Source of the DNA: Parietaria judaica
Lineage: Eukaryota > Streptophyta > Magnoliopsida > Rosales > Urticaceae
NCBI GenBank assembly: GCA_954871525.1
Contig: OX940862.1
Location: 11,056,501-11,120,500, forward strand
Length of the DNA stretch: 64,000 nucleotides
Direction of reading: 5' to 3'
Under the pieces are notes generated by a model, which did not search any database, had not been told where the DNA came from, and worked only from the letters and a program-made list of their open reading frames with translations. Every line of letters starts with the position of its first letter. The stretch's first letter is position 1. A program made the translations under genes and the position numbers. Positions 11,838 through 24,654 of the stretch are shown here, piece after piece.

Positions 11838-13581
11838 ATGGGTTCTTCAGCAAAATTAGTAAACACTAATCATATTCTTAATCATGATTACTCCTTTAAG
11901 ATACTCTTGATCGGAGATTCTGGTGTCGGGAAAAGTAGTCTTTTGCTCAGCTTCATCTCTAACTCTGTTCATCATGATCTCTCTCCCACTGTTGGTACCT
12001 TCTCTTCAACTCTCATATATATACATTTATGTGTGTGTAATATATATAGTTCTAAGCTCCAAGTATCTGCAGAGTGAATTAGAGAGACCTTGCACGGTTG
12101 ATTGTGATTTTTGTAGAAGTATTTTTCTGTTCTGTTTTTTAGTATTTTATTTTCCAATCAAAACGAAAAGAAAAAACAATTTTTATGAGAATGTTTGGGT
12201 TTTTGTTGAATAGTTCTGTGAATCTCATTCAATCAGTTAGTTATAAGTGTTTAGAAATTAATATAAATATGATGTTTTTGCAATGTTTATATTTACTTTC
12301 TCAACTATTGAATTTAATTTGATTTGATTGGGAATTCCGTGATTGGTATATTTCAGGCGTCGATTTCAAGATCAAGCTGTTATCGGTCGGGGGAAAGAAG
12401 TTGAAGCTTACGATCTGGGACACGGGTCTGTAGAGAGCCGATTTCGATCTTTGCGTGTTTTCTTGTTCTTTGTTGTATTTATAGGTTAATAGATAAGAGA
12501 TATATAATCATATGAATTGTTGCTACAACTATGTTATAGTTGATTAGTGTTGCGTTTGGTATGTTTCGGTGTCTAAATTGGGTGTTTTTGGTTTCATTTG
12601 CAGCGGGGCAGGAGAGGTTCGGCACAGTGATCAGCTCGTATTACCGAGGCGCACATGGAATCATTCTCGGTACTAGTTTGATTAGCGATACTTATTAATT
12701 TTCTTTAAGACGTTCTTACTTGTTTGCTTTATTAATTGGCGATGCTCTAAAAATTTAGTTTATGACGTGACACGGCGAGAGACTTTCACAGACTTATTGG
12801 ATATATGGTCGAAGGAGGTCGAGCTCTACTCGACGAATCCTGAGTGCGTCAAAATCCTCATCGGAAACAAAGTCGATAAGGTTAGTTGAAAGATATATTG
12901 GTCATTTAATTGTTAAGAAAGTCTGCAAAGATAATTCTTACCTTTTTTATGTTCAGAATTGATATACGCCTTTTTCTGTTTTTGGTTTTCGGTTGAAGGA
13001 CACGGAAAGGGCAGTGACGAGAGAAGAGGGGATTGCTCTCGCTGAGGAGCATAAATGCTTGTTCCTCGAATGCAGCGCTAAAACAAAGGAGAATGTTCAA
13101 CAGTGCTTCAAAGATCTTGTACTAAAGGTACATACGTGATAGGACACGAAAAAAAAATCCAAGCGAAAACCGTAAACCCTGTCTCTAATTCGAGAGTTAG
13201 ACCGGAAGAACTCTCCTAATAATGTTCAACTAATCAAACATGATCACGGAGCCCAGATTAGGTGCCTCTAGATAGGATTAGAGACCCTAGTTGGCCCAAC
13301 TTTTTTCGGGGTCGTGGACGGATCATTGATATAGGTTTTGAGAATTTGTTGGTTGGGAACTTCTACTTTGATTTCTTCTTAGGCAAGTAATTATTAGTTG
13401 TCATACAGTCCATTGGCTTATATGGTTGTCTCAGGTAACAAAATTTGATTAGTACTCCTAATTACAGGTATTGGAAGTTCCGAGTTTACTCGAAAACGGA
13501 TCGGCGATAGTGAAGAAACAAACAATGAAGCAGAAGGAAGCGTGCCATTCGTCTCGGGGTGGCCGTTGCTGCCTCAACTAA
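11838..13581 (+). CDS. RABC2: RABC2 (Rab18-type) small GTPase
   Basis: Six exons: 11838-11994, 12357-12425, 12604-12669, 12759-12880, 12999-13127 and 13468-13581, giving 218 residues. Rab GTPases recruit effectors to membranes; plant RabC members act at endomembranes, with RABC2a linked to peroxisomes and myosin. Visible motifs: P-loop GDSGVGKS at residues 26-33, the switch I Thr in SPTVG, WDTAGQERF (switch II), GNKVD for guanine binding and ECSAK. The tail ends GGRCCLN, so a CC pair close to the end can be geranylgeranylated; many RabC2 proteins end with CCS instead. The start chosen gives MGSSAKL, matching the MGSS start of the family; an upstream in-frame extension begins only at a non-ATG codon. 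The switch II segment FGTVISSYYRGAHG differs mildly from the usual FRTLTSSYYRGAQG. Confidence 0.95.
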
Positions 13582-14744
13582 AATGTCAACATGAATAGAA
13601 ATCAAATATACATATGTTTCATGTGTCAAAGGTTTGGTACAAATTAGAAGTCTTGTAGATATATATGTTTTATATCTGATATCAAGTGTAATAATGTTGT
13701 CTGTCTATATATTCGTTTTTTTCTTCTTCTTTTTCAAATGGTTTTAAAGGGAGAATTAGACTGGATCGGCATATTTTCCAATCTAATAATCAAAAAGTAG
13801 TTGTTTGTGACATTGAAATAAAATCGTATGTTTAGTTAGTCTTTTGTTGGTTGTTGCGAGACAAGCCCAACGTCAAATTTGTTATAGAAATTGAAAACGA
13901 GTTTAAAATAAAAGCGAAAATTAGCAGTGAGGTCGTGATTTTTCTCGATACGTCTACTTGTTGCTTTTAACTAGGGGCGAGCAGCCCAAATATTTTATAA
14001 TTAATCAAATATATATGAAAAATAAAATTAAAAAAATTAGATGCTTTAGGCACCACAAATTTCATTAGTCTATAATCTTATAAATTCATAGTCGGTCTTG
14101 TATTTCACTTCTACAGTCGGTCCTGAATTTATGGCGCGTGAAAACTCTTAAGGAAACTACAATAATTTATACTCTGTAGGAGCTTATGTATATATAGATA
14201 ACTATATCTATATGACTAGTATAAAATATGTATACATATAACATATATAATATGTATAAGCATATAAATTCTTGTACAGTTTACACTCTAGATGGCCGAC
14301 ATTACCGAAGTGTGGTTTGACTTATATATATATATGTTTTTAATGTCGCTTATAATTATTAAATCGTCCGAAATAATAAATCAGATAAATAATTTCCTTT
14401 TTTAAATATTTAAAATTTACATCCATAAAACTATATATGATATATCCTTGTACGTGTTTTAAGCTAAGTAGTTATAATATTTCAATATAATTAAAGGACC
14501 GGTTATATATATATAAACATTATATTCATTTCTGTATATATTATATATGTTAACATATACTAAACCCTATTCAAACGAAGGGTTTCGCTGCTTTCGTTTT
14601 CGCATATAGAGGTAGTATTTCTTGTTTTGACTTTTTAGAAAGTCTCGTTTCGTAAATTCTCTCTCTGTACTCCTCACTATGATCACCTGTTAATCCTGTA
14701 CTAATCACAGTTAATTAACGATAATCTCAGGCGCAACACAAGCC
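13582..14744. other. Intergenic, 3' end of RABC2 and promoter of SKS
   Basis: AT-rich, with no gene seen. A TATATATATATAAAC stretch at about 14503-14517 may be the TATA region of the SKS gene, some 230 bases upstream of its ATG. Confidence 0.45.
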
Positions 14745-17700
14745 ATGGATTTCCACAGCACTCGCCCGAAGCTTTTGGCAATAATTTTCAGTGTGTTGAC
14801 ATGCTTGGCGAGCACTGCAACCGCCGCGGATTTGTTCCACGATTGGCACGTCGCGTTCGATCACAATATCAAACCGATATCCGTCGATCAACCGGTAAAA
14901 TTACAGAATTTATATGCATGTTAATTTATGCTATTTATATATATGTATATATATATTGTGTTTCTAGGTTATGACCATTAATGGAGCGTTCCCTGGGCCA
15001 CTGTTGAATACGACAACCAACGACGTTGTTCATCTCAATGTGTTCAACGACATCGACGAACCGCTTCTAATCACATGGTTTGGTTTACGATCATTAATTT
15101 CTGATTAATGCATGTTAATCGTAGTACCTATATACTAGTAGTAAAATTCATGCATGTCAAATAGAGCTACGTGAAAAATGCTTCGTAAGTACTAAGACTC
15201 ATATATCAATTAGGGTTTTGGGGACTGGATATTATGACCGGATACCCAGTTTCGAGAAGAAGATAAAAAAAGGCTCTTCGCCGGCTGGCTCGGTTTGGAA
15301 GGATTAGGGTTTTTCCAAACTGGGAACCAAGCATGGTTTTGGAAGGCCCGAATTAACCCCGGACTGTTCTCATCTATTAATTAGGGTTTAGGAGCGAATA
15401 TTTTGACCCAATACCCGGTTTCGGCCAGTCCCGACTTGGTTATCAAAATCGGACTCTTCATGGTTCTTACCCAATTTTAAAGGATTAGGGTTTTTCCAAA
15501 TTGGGACCAGCTGCAGTTTTGAAAGGCGTGAATAACCAGGATTTGGCCATATAAGTGCTAAAATAAGTCCGGTACTCGGTCCGGGTACTAAGCAGTAGTA
15601 TATATTTTTTTCTTGACTAGGAACGGCATACAACAGAGGCTGGACTCGTGGCAAGACGGAGTTTCGGGCACTAATTGCCCTATCCCGCCCGGGAAAAACT
15701 ACACGTACGTCTTTCAAATGAAGGACCAAATCGGCACTTTCTTCTACTTTCCCTCCATAAACTTCCAAAAGGCCGCCGGAGGCTTCGGTCCGATCCGAGT
15801 CAACCACCGAGACGTCATTGCCATCCCGTTCCCGAAACCGGAGGCCGAGTTCGACCTCCTCATCGGCGATTGGTACGGCGCAAGTTACAAGGTGCGTAAT
15901 CATCATGACTTGTCAATAAAATTATAAATTATATTATTATATATGACAATGTTGACGTGTTATATATTAATATGTAACGCAGGACATTAGGGATACGATG
16001 ACAAGTTCAAAATTGATGCATTATGATATATTGCCTGATAGAATTCTCATGAATGGAAAAGCTTCGTACATGAATGTTCACTCCAGCGATTACGAGTCTT
16101 TCACTGTGAAGCAAGGTACGTACGGATAGAGATTCGAGTTTATAGTGCCTGATTAAAAAACAAAAAAAACCCTGTTTTGTTTGCCTAGAAATGGACTTTC
16201 TGGTCCGTTTTCCTTTAAAACAGTGGCGGATCTAAGGTACAAATTCTGGAGGCTACGTATGCTAAGTAAAAAATAAAAAAATATAAGGGTCATAATTGAA
16301 AAATAAACAATTTCAAGTAAATTTTGAGCATTTTTCGTATGATACAGCCTAAGTAAATAAAAATAAAGTAAAAAAATAAAAAAATATAAGGGTAATATTG
16401 AAAAATAAACAATTTCAAGTAAATTTTGAGCATTTTTCATAAGTTTGTGGGAGACAGGCCGTTAGGAACATAAATAGATCCGCCCTGCTTGATTAACGGC
16501 TAGTTAATTATATGGAGATCTGACGGTCCGGCGGTTAATAATCTATCTTGTTATACATTGTCCCATTAATTCTTATACCAGTCTATTTTATTCGGAACCA
16601 GAAAAAAAAAAAAAAAAAACGGTTCTTGTTTTTCTGGCACCGGACTTTCTGTTCCGGTTTTCTTCAAAATATAAACATCTAATTTTTTAATAATGGTCCA
16701 TATTTTTTGAGCGATAGAGTTAAAAGATGGAGAGCTAATGGTCCATATATATTTTTCTTTAATTCCGGTTTTTGCAGGCTTTCGGATGTAAACTGGTATG
16801 TGTGCAAATGAATATATTTGTTAAATAATTGGTGCAGGTAAAACTTATATGATAAGGATATCAAATGTGGGAATAGCGATGAGCCTCAATTTCAGGATCC
16901 AAGGGCACTACATGGTGCTCGTGGAGACCGAGGGCTCGTACACGCGTCAGACGACGATTGACAACCTCGACGTCCACGTCGGCCAGTCTTACACTGTGCT
17001 TGTCACAGCGGATGGCGACCCCGCTGCGTACTTCATGGTGGCGTCCCCAAAGATGCACTGCGACCGCGACACCAGCCGATTCGGGGTCGGAGTGATCCGC
17101 TACAAAGGCTCCTCCACCGCCCCTGCTGGGCCCCTCCCGCCCGGCCCTGATGCTTTTGATATCGAGAACTCCATCGCTCAAGCCCGAGCAATCAGGTAAA
17201 AAAGTAAAAAAATTGGGCTCTCAAAATCTCTCTTAAAAAAAAACGGTTTAAAACGAAACATGAAGTCAGCTCTTATTTTCGTTGACTTTTAATATTGGAA
17301 GAAAAAATATTATATGATCCGATCACAAATATCGGCGTTTATCTTCCAATCTCAACTAATTTAACTAACAAAGCGTATAAAAATAAACTGTCACCATTTT
17401 TTTAATTAAATTTTTTCGAGTATTAAATAATAAATATGTATTTCACAGCACAAATTATATGAATGTGATACCACGTTACTTTTATATACCATGTATAATT
17501 ATAACATATGGTCTTTAATATCAAATATTAAATTCCAAAACGGCAAAGTTGATTCATAATAGTAAGTATTTTTTATTATGAAATGGTTATGACATAAAAG
17601 GTGGAACATGACTGCCGGAGCGGCGAGGCCGAACCCGCAAGGGACGTTCAACGTGCACAACATCACGCTGTCGCAGAGTTTCCTCCTCCGCGCTTCCACG

Positions 17701-19285
17701 GCTGTCATTGGCGGCCTCCCGCGCTACACTGTCAACAACGTGTCGTACTACACGCCCCCAACGCCCCTCAAGCTGGCCGACCAGCTCAGCGGAGGCATCG
17801 GCACTTATAACCTCGACGTGTACCCCACCAACACCTCGCACCGAGGAGCTGTCCAAGGCGCCTTCGTGGCGTCCGGGATCCACAAGGGCTGGATCGAGCT
17901 AGTCTTCAAGAACGACCTTGACCTCATTGATTCTTGGCACTTGGATGGATTTGGCTTCTTCGTTGTCGGGTAAGTGATGATTATGTTAGGTTTGTGTTTG
18001 TCGACCTAACTTTCCAAATTAAAAAAAATGGCAAAATAAAAAACGAAATTGACACAAAAAATTATGGAAAGGTTACACCCTTAATCTTGTTTTTTTTTCT
18101 TCTTCTTCACACAATATCTGCTCAAGGCCAAATATATGAGCTAATATATACTCGTGTGAAAAAGTCCAAAACACTCTTTACATAACTCTTTAATTAAAAT
18201 TTACTATTGATTGCTCTGCATCGGGTCTCCATAACAATTCCATGTAGATTAAGCTTCACACTCAATAGATTCGGCTTTATTCGTTTCCGACTTTTTCTAC
18301 GAATCACTAAATTGTTGCATTTTCGTGTGTGATATAGTTTCGGCACGGGCGAGTGGACGCCGGACCAACGATTGACGTACAATATCATAGATCCGGTGGT
18401 GCGGTCGACGGTGCAAGTGTACCCGGGGCGGTGGACAGCGGTTTATGCGTTCTTGGACAACCCGGGAATGTGGAATTTGAGATCACAACACTTGAAGAAT
18501 TGGTATTTAGGAGAAGAGCTCTACTTGAGAGTGTATGATGCTGACAATAACGCTGCCAAGGAGAAGCCTATCCCACACAACGTCTTGCTTTGTGGTTAGT
18601 CATTCTTCTTTTTTAATCTTTAGCGGCAAAAGTCCCCTACTTTGCATGTTTTTTTTTTTTGTATTTTAATAAGTCCATATAGACGAATTTTGATGGTAAA
18701 AGTCTTTAACTATACAACTTTGTTGCAAAATGACGGGGTTCGTCGTTATGTGCCACATGGCCTCCACGTGTTAGATAAGTCAGCACAAATTATTAATATT
18801 TTCAAATTAATGATACACTACATTTTGTTGATGTTAAATAACAGGGGAGATAAATGTTTAAATTGTTGTTACTCTTTCGATTTGGTGGGAAGAAATAAAG
18901 AAAATTCACAAACTAGTGCAATTTTAGGAGATGTATAAACATAAGTATTTGTATTGACTATTTGGGTCATGGATTATTTATATGATTAGAAACTAGTTTG
19001 AAGATAATCATGTGTGATTATGTAATTAATTATGATTATAAATTTGTGCAGGAAAAGCGGTGCCTGTAACCCCAGTCCAAGCCCCTCCTCCTAAGCCTAA
19101 AGCATTATCATCTAGTGCCTCATCATACCTCAAGACTTCATTATGGTATTATTATTATTAAATCATATCAAATTAATGGTCATTTTCTTTACATTCTGCT
19201 AATTAATTGAAATTTCTTGATTTGTTTTTGTAGGTCTCAGATTTGTTCCATCTTCGTTGCGGCGATTTTCTTTCTTTTCCATTAG
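14745..19285 (+). CDS. SKS: SKU5-similar (SKS) multicopper-oxidase-like protein
   Basis: Nine exons: 14745-14894, 14968-15077, 15621-15891, 15983-16115, 16838-17195, 17601-17969, 18338-18594, 19052-19145, 19234-19285; 597 residues. SKU5-like proteins are secreted cupredoxin-fold proteins of the cell wall and plasma membrane that affect directional growth. An N-terminal signal peptide (about 27 residues ending STATAA) is followed by three cupredoxin domains: GAFPGPLLNTTTND, SWQDGVSGTNCPIPPG and GGFGPIRVNHRD in the first, LNFRIQGHYMVLVETEG and VHVGQSYTVLVTAD in the second, then ARPNPQGTFN, HLDGFGFFVVG and YPGRWTAVYAFLDNPGMWN. Copper-ligand His motifs of true oxidases are replaced (TWNGIQQR in place of HWHG, FFYFPS in place of WYHSH), as in this family. 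The C-terminus has a small-residue stretch and a hydrophobic tail (ICSIFVAAIFFLF), consistent with a GPI-anchor signal as in SKU5. Confidence 0.95.
15205..15545 (+). repeat. Tandem duplication in SKS intron 2
   Basis: Two diverged copies of a roughly 171-181-base unit lie head to tail: both start AATTAGGGTTT and contain TACCC-GTTTCG, then GGATTAGGGTTTTTCCAAA followed by TGGGA (copy 1 at about 15211 and 15301; copy 2 at about 15382 and 15482). No coding content. Confidence 0.6.
16221..16487. repeat. Short inverted-terminal element with internal duplication, SKS intron 4
   Basis: The left end CAGTGGCGGATCTA is mirrored by TAGATCCGCCCTG on the right. Inside, a unit of about 103 bases (with ATATAAGGGT and TTTCAAGTAAATTTTGAGCA) is present twice in tandem. 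Flanks do not form a clean duplication, so the transposon class is open. Confidence 0.5.
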
Positions 19286-20137
19286 TTAGTTAGTTATACG
19301 AGCCTCGATAGGCTCTTTCGTGTTCATATTGAAGGCCTTTTTCTTTTCTTTTTTTACTCATTATTAATCTAGAGATACAACTTTCTGAGTCTTTTAATAT
19401 TACAACTCCTTATACTATACAAGTATTGAATTATCAGACCCAAAACAACAAGGCATTATTATAAGAAGTACATAGTAATTTGCGCATTAACCCCCAAACT
19501 TGTTTCCGGGTGCGCAATTGCCCTCAAACTCCTCATTTTTTTTTGTTTGCCCTGAACTTTTAGTTATAGCGCACTGAATTCAATCAAATCAGAAGGTAAT
19601 CGTGTATACTTACCGTTTAAAGTCTGCAAACCAAAAGGCGGTATGAGTATACCGGTGGAGTTTCTCTAAGATTTTCAAAAAATGTTATGCCGATTTGATT
19701 TTATGAGCATAATACAAAACCAATATAGAGTTTTTCTATATAAAAAAATTACTCAAAACGTATAAATAATATCATAAATTTTAAGAACAAAATTGAATTT
19801 CGTACCAAGATCGGATTTGAGATGGTTAATGCGAAAAAGTTGAAGAAAAATTATATATATATAATATCAAAGATAGAATTTGAAGATCAAAAAGTAATTT
19901 TAGAAAAACAATCCCGCACGGGTCGACAAGTTCGGAAGGCGAACAAAAGACAAAGCGTTAAATTAGGAGCACGAAATCAGCTGAAAATAATGTATTAAAG
20001 TTATAGAGGAACACAAGCCCCTTCTACATCCAACAAAACCAAACGAATTCTTCTCTTCGTTAATTTAAGTTCACCTCTTCTGCTCGTCTTTCTCGAAACC
20101 GAAACAAAAAACGAAGCCGAAAACGAATCATTTTACC
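19286..20137. other. Intergenic between SKS and UCH (tail to tail)
   Basis: Both neighbours end here, so this is 3' flank of each. At about 19479-19640 there is a sequence resembling one arm of the fold-back family (GCGCATTAACCCCCAAACTTG and similar words). Nothing else is seen. Confidence 0.45.
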
Positions 20138-21576
20138 TCACCTCGCTCCTCCCTTCCTCTCCTTTGCCTTCTCGATCAGCGGCCTCAGCTGCTTCTTCTC
20201 CGCAAGAATCTTCAAGAAGTTGAACAAAAACGGAATGTAGTTATGTTTCCTCCGGACATTCTCCGTCCTCCACTTCCGGAACTTCTCCTCTTCGATCAGA
20301 ATCTTGTCCGTCACGGCCTCTATCGCCAAATTCACCTCCGCGAGATCGTCTTCCCCAGGAATATCCCGCTGCAGAATCCTCTCCCTCTTCCTCTGCAGCT
20401 CCTTGAGCTCAGCCGTGTAGATCTCCCTCCGGTCCTTGATCATCGCGAGCAGATTGAACCGGATCTCGCTTTGCGCGTACCGATCGATCCGTTGCTGGAT
20501 CGCAGGCTGCACCAGCGGCAGCCAGTCCTGGCCCTCCGGGCACGGGCCCAGGGAGATGGGCCCGCCCTTGAGCCCGTCAAGCTCATAGAGCTCACCCTCG
20601 AAGGGGATGTAGCTGATGAAGTGGTACACGTCGTCGTCTTTCCCGGCGGTCCTCTGCTCGTCTGGAACAAACGGCTCGGGCCGAGCGAAGCTGTTGTGGG
20701 CCGTCCTTATAGGCTCGCTGTTGTTTATCGCCAGGCCTTTGAGCTCCGCGGGGAAGTTCCTGGAGAAATCTTTGAGAGCCGATAACTCGGGGCCGATTTC
20801 TACTTCCGGGGAGTTTAACAGGATCGATAAGATCGCCTGAGTCGCGCAGGCATTGTTGATAACCTAAAAGGCACAATAAAATAAGCCACGGATAGAAACA
20901 CGAACGTCAAAATCTCCAATAGGTGAGAGCTGCGAATTAACCTGGCTTGCAAAGAACAAGTTCGGGTTTGGTTCGTCGATTACAGGGCGGTCGTCCTTTT
21001 CCCCAACTTGATATTTGAAGAGGAAGATTAACCCGTACACAGGCCTGTTAAACGGAAATGAAAGAAATAAAATACGGCCGGGTACTCCTGGCAACAAGAA
21101 ATAACAACCGAAAATATCATCACCGGCTCACCTTAGATTGTTCAGAGCATCAAGGTCTAGCGAATACAACTCCTCCACCTAAAACACACACCGAGTTCAA
21201 AAAAATTTCACGAACGCCATCATCTAAGTTTAAGGAAAAAAAAAAAAATCTAAAACCTTCGTATCATTGAAGTCGAACAACTTACTTGCACCCCTTTTAC
21301 TTGCATCTGCTGGATAAGCTCCGTAAACACACCTGAAGTACACGAAAAAACGTAATCATTGGTTCAGTTCGCAAACACGAAGTTATGTCCGAAACTCGTC
21401 CCACAAACACAGAAATCCGCCTTTAAGTATAGTAATCAAGAAGCACGGCTCCACTGCGTTAATCAACGCCTAATTGCACGGCGAAACGTAACAAATCACA
21501 ATTGACAATACGTATTTACGACGAACAAGAGCGCTAATTCCGTACCCGGGTCCGATTCGATTGTGCACCAAGACAT
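20138..21576 (-). CDS. UCH37/UCHL5-type ubiquitin C-terminal hydrolase
   Basis: Five exons on the minus strand: 21576-21546, 21332-21286, 21178-21132, 21044-20942, 20863-20138; 317 residues, near the 330-odd of Arabidopsis UCH1/UCH2. The enzyme removes ubiquitin from conjugates and can associate with the 26S proteasome; in Arabidopsis UCH1/2 shape shoot architecture. The N-terminus reads [13 protein letters not shown], typical of the subfamily. Catalytic residues are all visible: Gln76 (NLFFASQ), Cys82 (NNACATQ), His157 (DDVYHF) and Asp172 (YELDGLKGG). The C-terminal extension is helical and charged ([13 protein letters not shown]) and ends with the UCH37-type tail [17 protein letters not shown], the proteasome-binding region. 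The open reading frame is intact. Neighbours are unrelated. A TC/GA-rich leader probably starts near 22090, which would imply a leader intron. Confidence 0.95.
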
Positions 21577-21944
21577 CTTGAGAAACCTTCAATCACCTAC
21601 TAACAACACACAAATTGGATTTATTCTCTAAACAGAATCGAAGCTTGCAAATTCAAAGTGAATATCAGTGAAACCACAACTAAAAACTTGACCTAAAACC
21701 CAGAAGAAAAACAGAAAGCCAGTAACACAATCGAAGTGAAGTCAATGCAAATGAAGATTCGCTAAACAGACTCTGAAATCACACTTCAACATGCGATTCA
21801 AAACCTCTATCAAATTAGCTTCCCCTAATTTTTCAGCAAAAATAAATAAATATATGGTCTTTTAAAAAAAAATAAAAATTGGGGATGATTTTGCAAAACG
21901 AATAATATACGAGCAAAGCCATTGAAGTGAAGCTATATGTATAA

Positions 21945-21990
<46 letters not shown>

Positions 21991-23924
21991 ATAGATGTAG
22001 AGAAGTAGAAGAAGAGACCAGAAAAGGTGATAACGAGTCTCTGAGCTTCTTCTTCTTTCTTCTTCTTCCTCTTCGGCTTCTCTGCTCTGGTTTCTTCTTC
22101 TCAATGACAAGAATTTATATATTAATATCTTATATATATATATATATTTTCGTGACTATTATTAATTTATGATTAATTATGAGTATAAATAAACTTTCTA
22201 TTAGTTAATTAATTTATCTGTTTTTACCAGTGATTGTTGTTTTAAGAGAATAATGTCGTTTCCACTTTGATTGATTTTTCAGATAATATTGTCGTTTACA
22301 AGGAACTGTCGTTTAATAAATTATTGTCGTTTCCCATTATTCTTGTTTCATAGAGTATTTTCGTTTTTTTTTTCTTTATATATATTTTAGGGTTATTTTA
22401 AAAAATGTCCATTTTGTAAAAAATTTTTAAAAAATGCCCACCGTGTGTATTTTTTACTCTCACATATAGACATTTTTCTTAAACCTTTTACACAAAATAG
22501 ACATTTATTACAATTTCTATATATTTTATACTGTTTCGGATAATGTTGTCGTTTCCAGCCTCCAGGTAATTGTTAATTCACTTATACTATATATATAAAT
22601 ACATTTTTGAGCTTTTTTTTTTTGAATGGGAGTTCCACAGAGCATTGTTGATGTGTCAGTTTGTTTGTTGTTCTCTCAATAAATCGTAGTCGTTTGTATA
22701 AAACATGTCGTTTTTTGAAATTAACTGATAAACTTGTCGTTTTACCAATTTAGTACCATTTTGCACATCGTTTCTATTCGGATTTTTTTTTACTTTCCGA
22801 GACGAGTCAATGCCATCCAAGGTAGCTTATTAGCTTCCGATAGTTGCACATGCCCTATAGACTATAGAGCATGACTCGGATCTACGATCACAAATATGAA
22901 AGTATCCAATCAATATATACTCCAATTGCTTAATTCCTGGTTCAATCGATACACGGAATTTGAAACTATTAATTATAGTATTTTATGTCATTTTTTTTCA
23001 CCCCTAATTTAATTCCTGCTTCGTTCGTGTAAACATTAGATAATTAATTTATCATATTCTTTGAGTATTATTACACAAATTTTACTTCGTTTCTCTTCAT
23101 TATTTGTCCATTGGTCCCATTTTGCGTTATAGTCTTCTTTGAGTTGTTCTTGCACAATATTTAAGTTAAACGTGAAGGAAAAAAAAAACTTATTTTTATA
23201 ATCAATATTATGCCTTTTAACTTTTCCTCTTGTCTAGATTTTAACGTATATCAAGTACCATCACCGTAGAACAACTCATTAAAAATATCAAGTACCATCA
23301 ACATTATATTCATTAAAAATATGTTGATGAATAATGGAAGATTCAAGACAAATTTAAATTCACAAAACAATTTGTTGATAAATAATAGAAGATTGAAGAC
23401 TTGAGGACTTGAAGTTTTATTTGTGAATCACTACAAACAAATTTAAGTCAATCACTATAAAAATTCCTAACTGGTATATAATGTACAAGCTATACATTGT
23501 GATCTAAAGCTGGCAACATTTATTGGTAATACTCACAAGTTGACTGTTATTTAATCTACATAAATTAAGTAACTTTAATTTGAACAAGCCGTTCAAGTTT
23601 TTTCTTAATTATATTTAATTAATAACCCCTCTCTCTAATAAAATCCGCTACTACGAGGACTTTGACGCAAAATAATCAAACTAATCAAGGGTATTTTGGG
23701 TATATCCATAATTTTCAAGTTTATGTCTTATTGCCTATATTATAGTATTTCTAGCACAAAAAGAGAGTACGAAACTGTTATTCCGTGAACTCCAATTGAA
23801 CTATATAGAAGATTTGCAATCAGTAAGTGAACTTAACACTAAAAGTGAGTTTTTGCGTCAACGTTATTTTTTACCGTGTTTGTTTTCACGAATCATACTT
23901 GTTTTGAGGCAGAAAGACACCTAA
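21577..23924. other. Intergenic between UCH and the Harbinger relic
   Basis: The part near 22000-22090 is pyrimidine/purine-rich and, with a TATATATATATA tract at about 22133-22147, looks like the UCH leader and promoter. From 22250 to 22745 the word TGTCGTTT recurs at least seven times. The rest is AT-rich without a supported gene. Confidence 0.45.
21945..21990. repeat. (AT)n(GT)n microsatellite
   Basis: About 10 AT units followed by about 13 GT units, upstream of the UCH gene and probably within its leader or leader intron. Confidence 0.85.
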
Positions 23925-24651
23925 GAGCCTCTCCAATCGAGCTGTATAACTTGCACAATAATAGAGTAGACACTCCACTCGTACTCTATTCCCCACGCTA
24001 TTATAGCGTGGGATGATTTATCCCAACAGTGCAGCGCTATTTGTAGCGCTGCACTGTTCACTGCTCCATTAATTTTTTTAATTTTTTTTAGTCCTCTTAA
24101 GTTCTAAAATTTTATTCAAATACCTATATTATATAATTATGTCATATTTATCCTTTAAATTATTTAAGTTATATAAAATTTATTAATTTGTATATTTTAA
24201 AAGACAATAATAATAAAAGACAAATAAGAGATAAAGATGCACACATCGAATTTCGGAATGCATTGATTGAACACTTTTGGGAACAATATAGTCATTCCGA
24301 TGCATAATTGTGTTTTGTTGTAATTTTATATTATTTGTGCTGTGTCTTTTATTTTGTGTTTGTGTTTGTATTGTATTTTTATTCTATTTGTGTTGTAATT
24401 TTATTTTATTTGTGATGTGTTGTAATTTTTATTTTAATAAATGTGAGTGGTTTTTATTTTTATGAATAAGTTGTTCTAATTATGAATCAGGAAATAAATA
24501 TAAGGGTATGTGTGTAAATATGATATAAAGAGAATGAAAATAGAGTGAGAAATAGAGTGGGAAATAGAGTTCGGTTGGAGATGATTTACTGTTCACTGAG
24601 AAATAGAGTGAGAAATAGAGTGAAAAATAGAGTGGTCGGTTGGAGATGGCC
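23925..24651. mobile_element. PIF/Harbinger-type deletion derivative
   Basis: Ends are GAGCCTCTCCAATCGA on the left and the inverse of GGCCATCTCCAACCGA on the right, the usual Harbinger-like ATCTCCAACCG theme. The flanks are TAA on both sides (23922-23924 and 24652-24654), the 3-bp duplication of this superfamily. Subterminal hairpins occur (CACGCTATTATAGCGTG and a GTGCAGCGCTA stem) and AAATAGAGTG repeats lie at the right end. It keeps the last codons of a transposase-like frame. Confidence 0.75.
24236..24307 (+). pseudogene. C-terminal relic of a Harbinger-type transposase
   Basis: A 23-codon tail reads DAHIEFRNALIEHFWEQYS plus four residues and a TAA. The L-x-EH-x-W-x-x-Y/F pattern recalls the last residues of plant PIF/Harbinger nucleases. 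No DDE domain remains, so it is dead. Family match from memory. Confidence 0.45.
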
Positions 24652-24654
24652 TAA

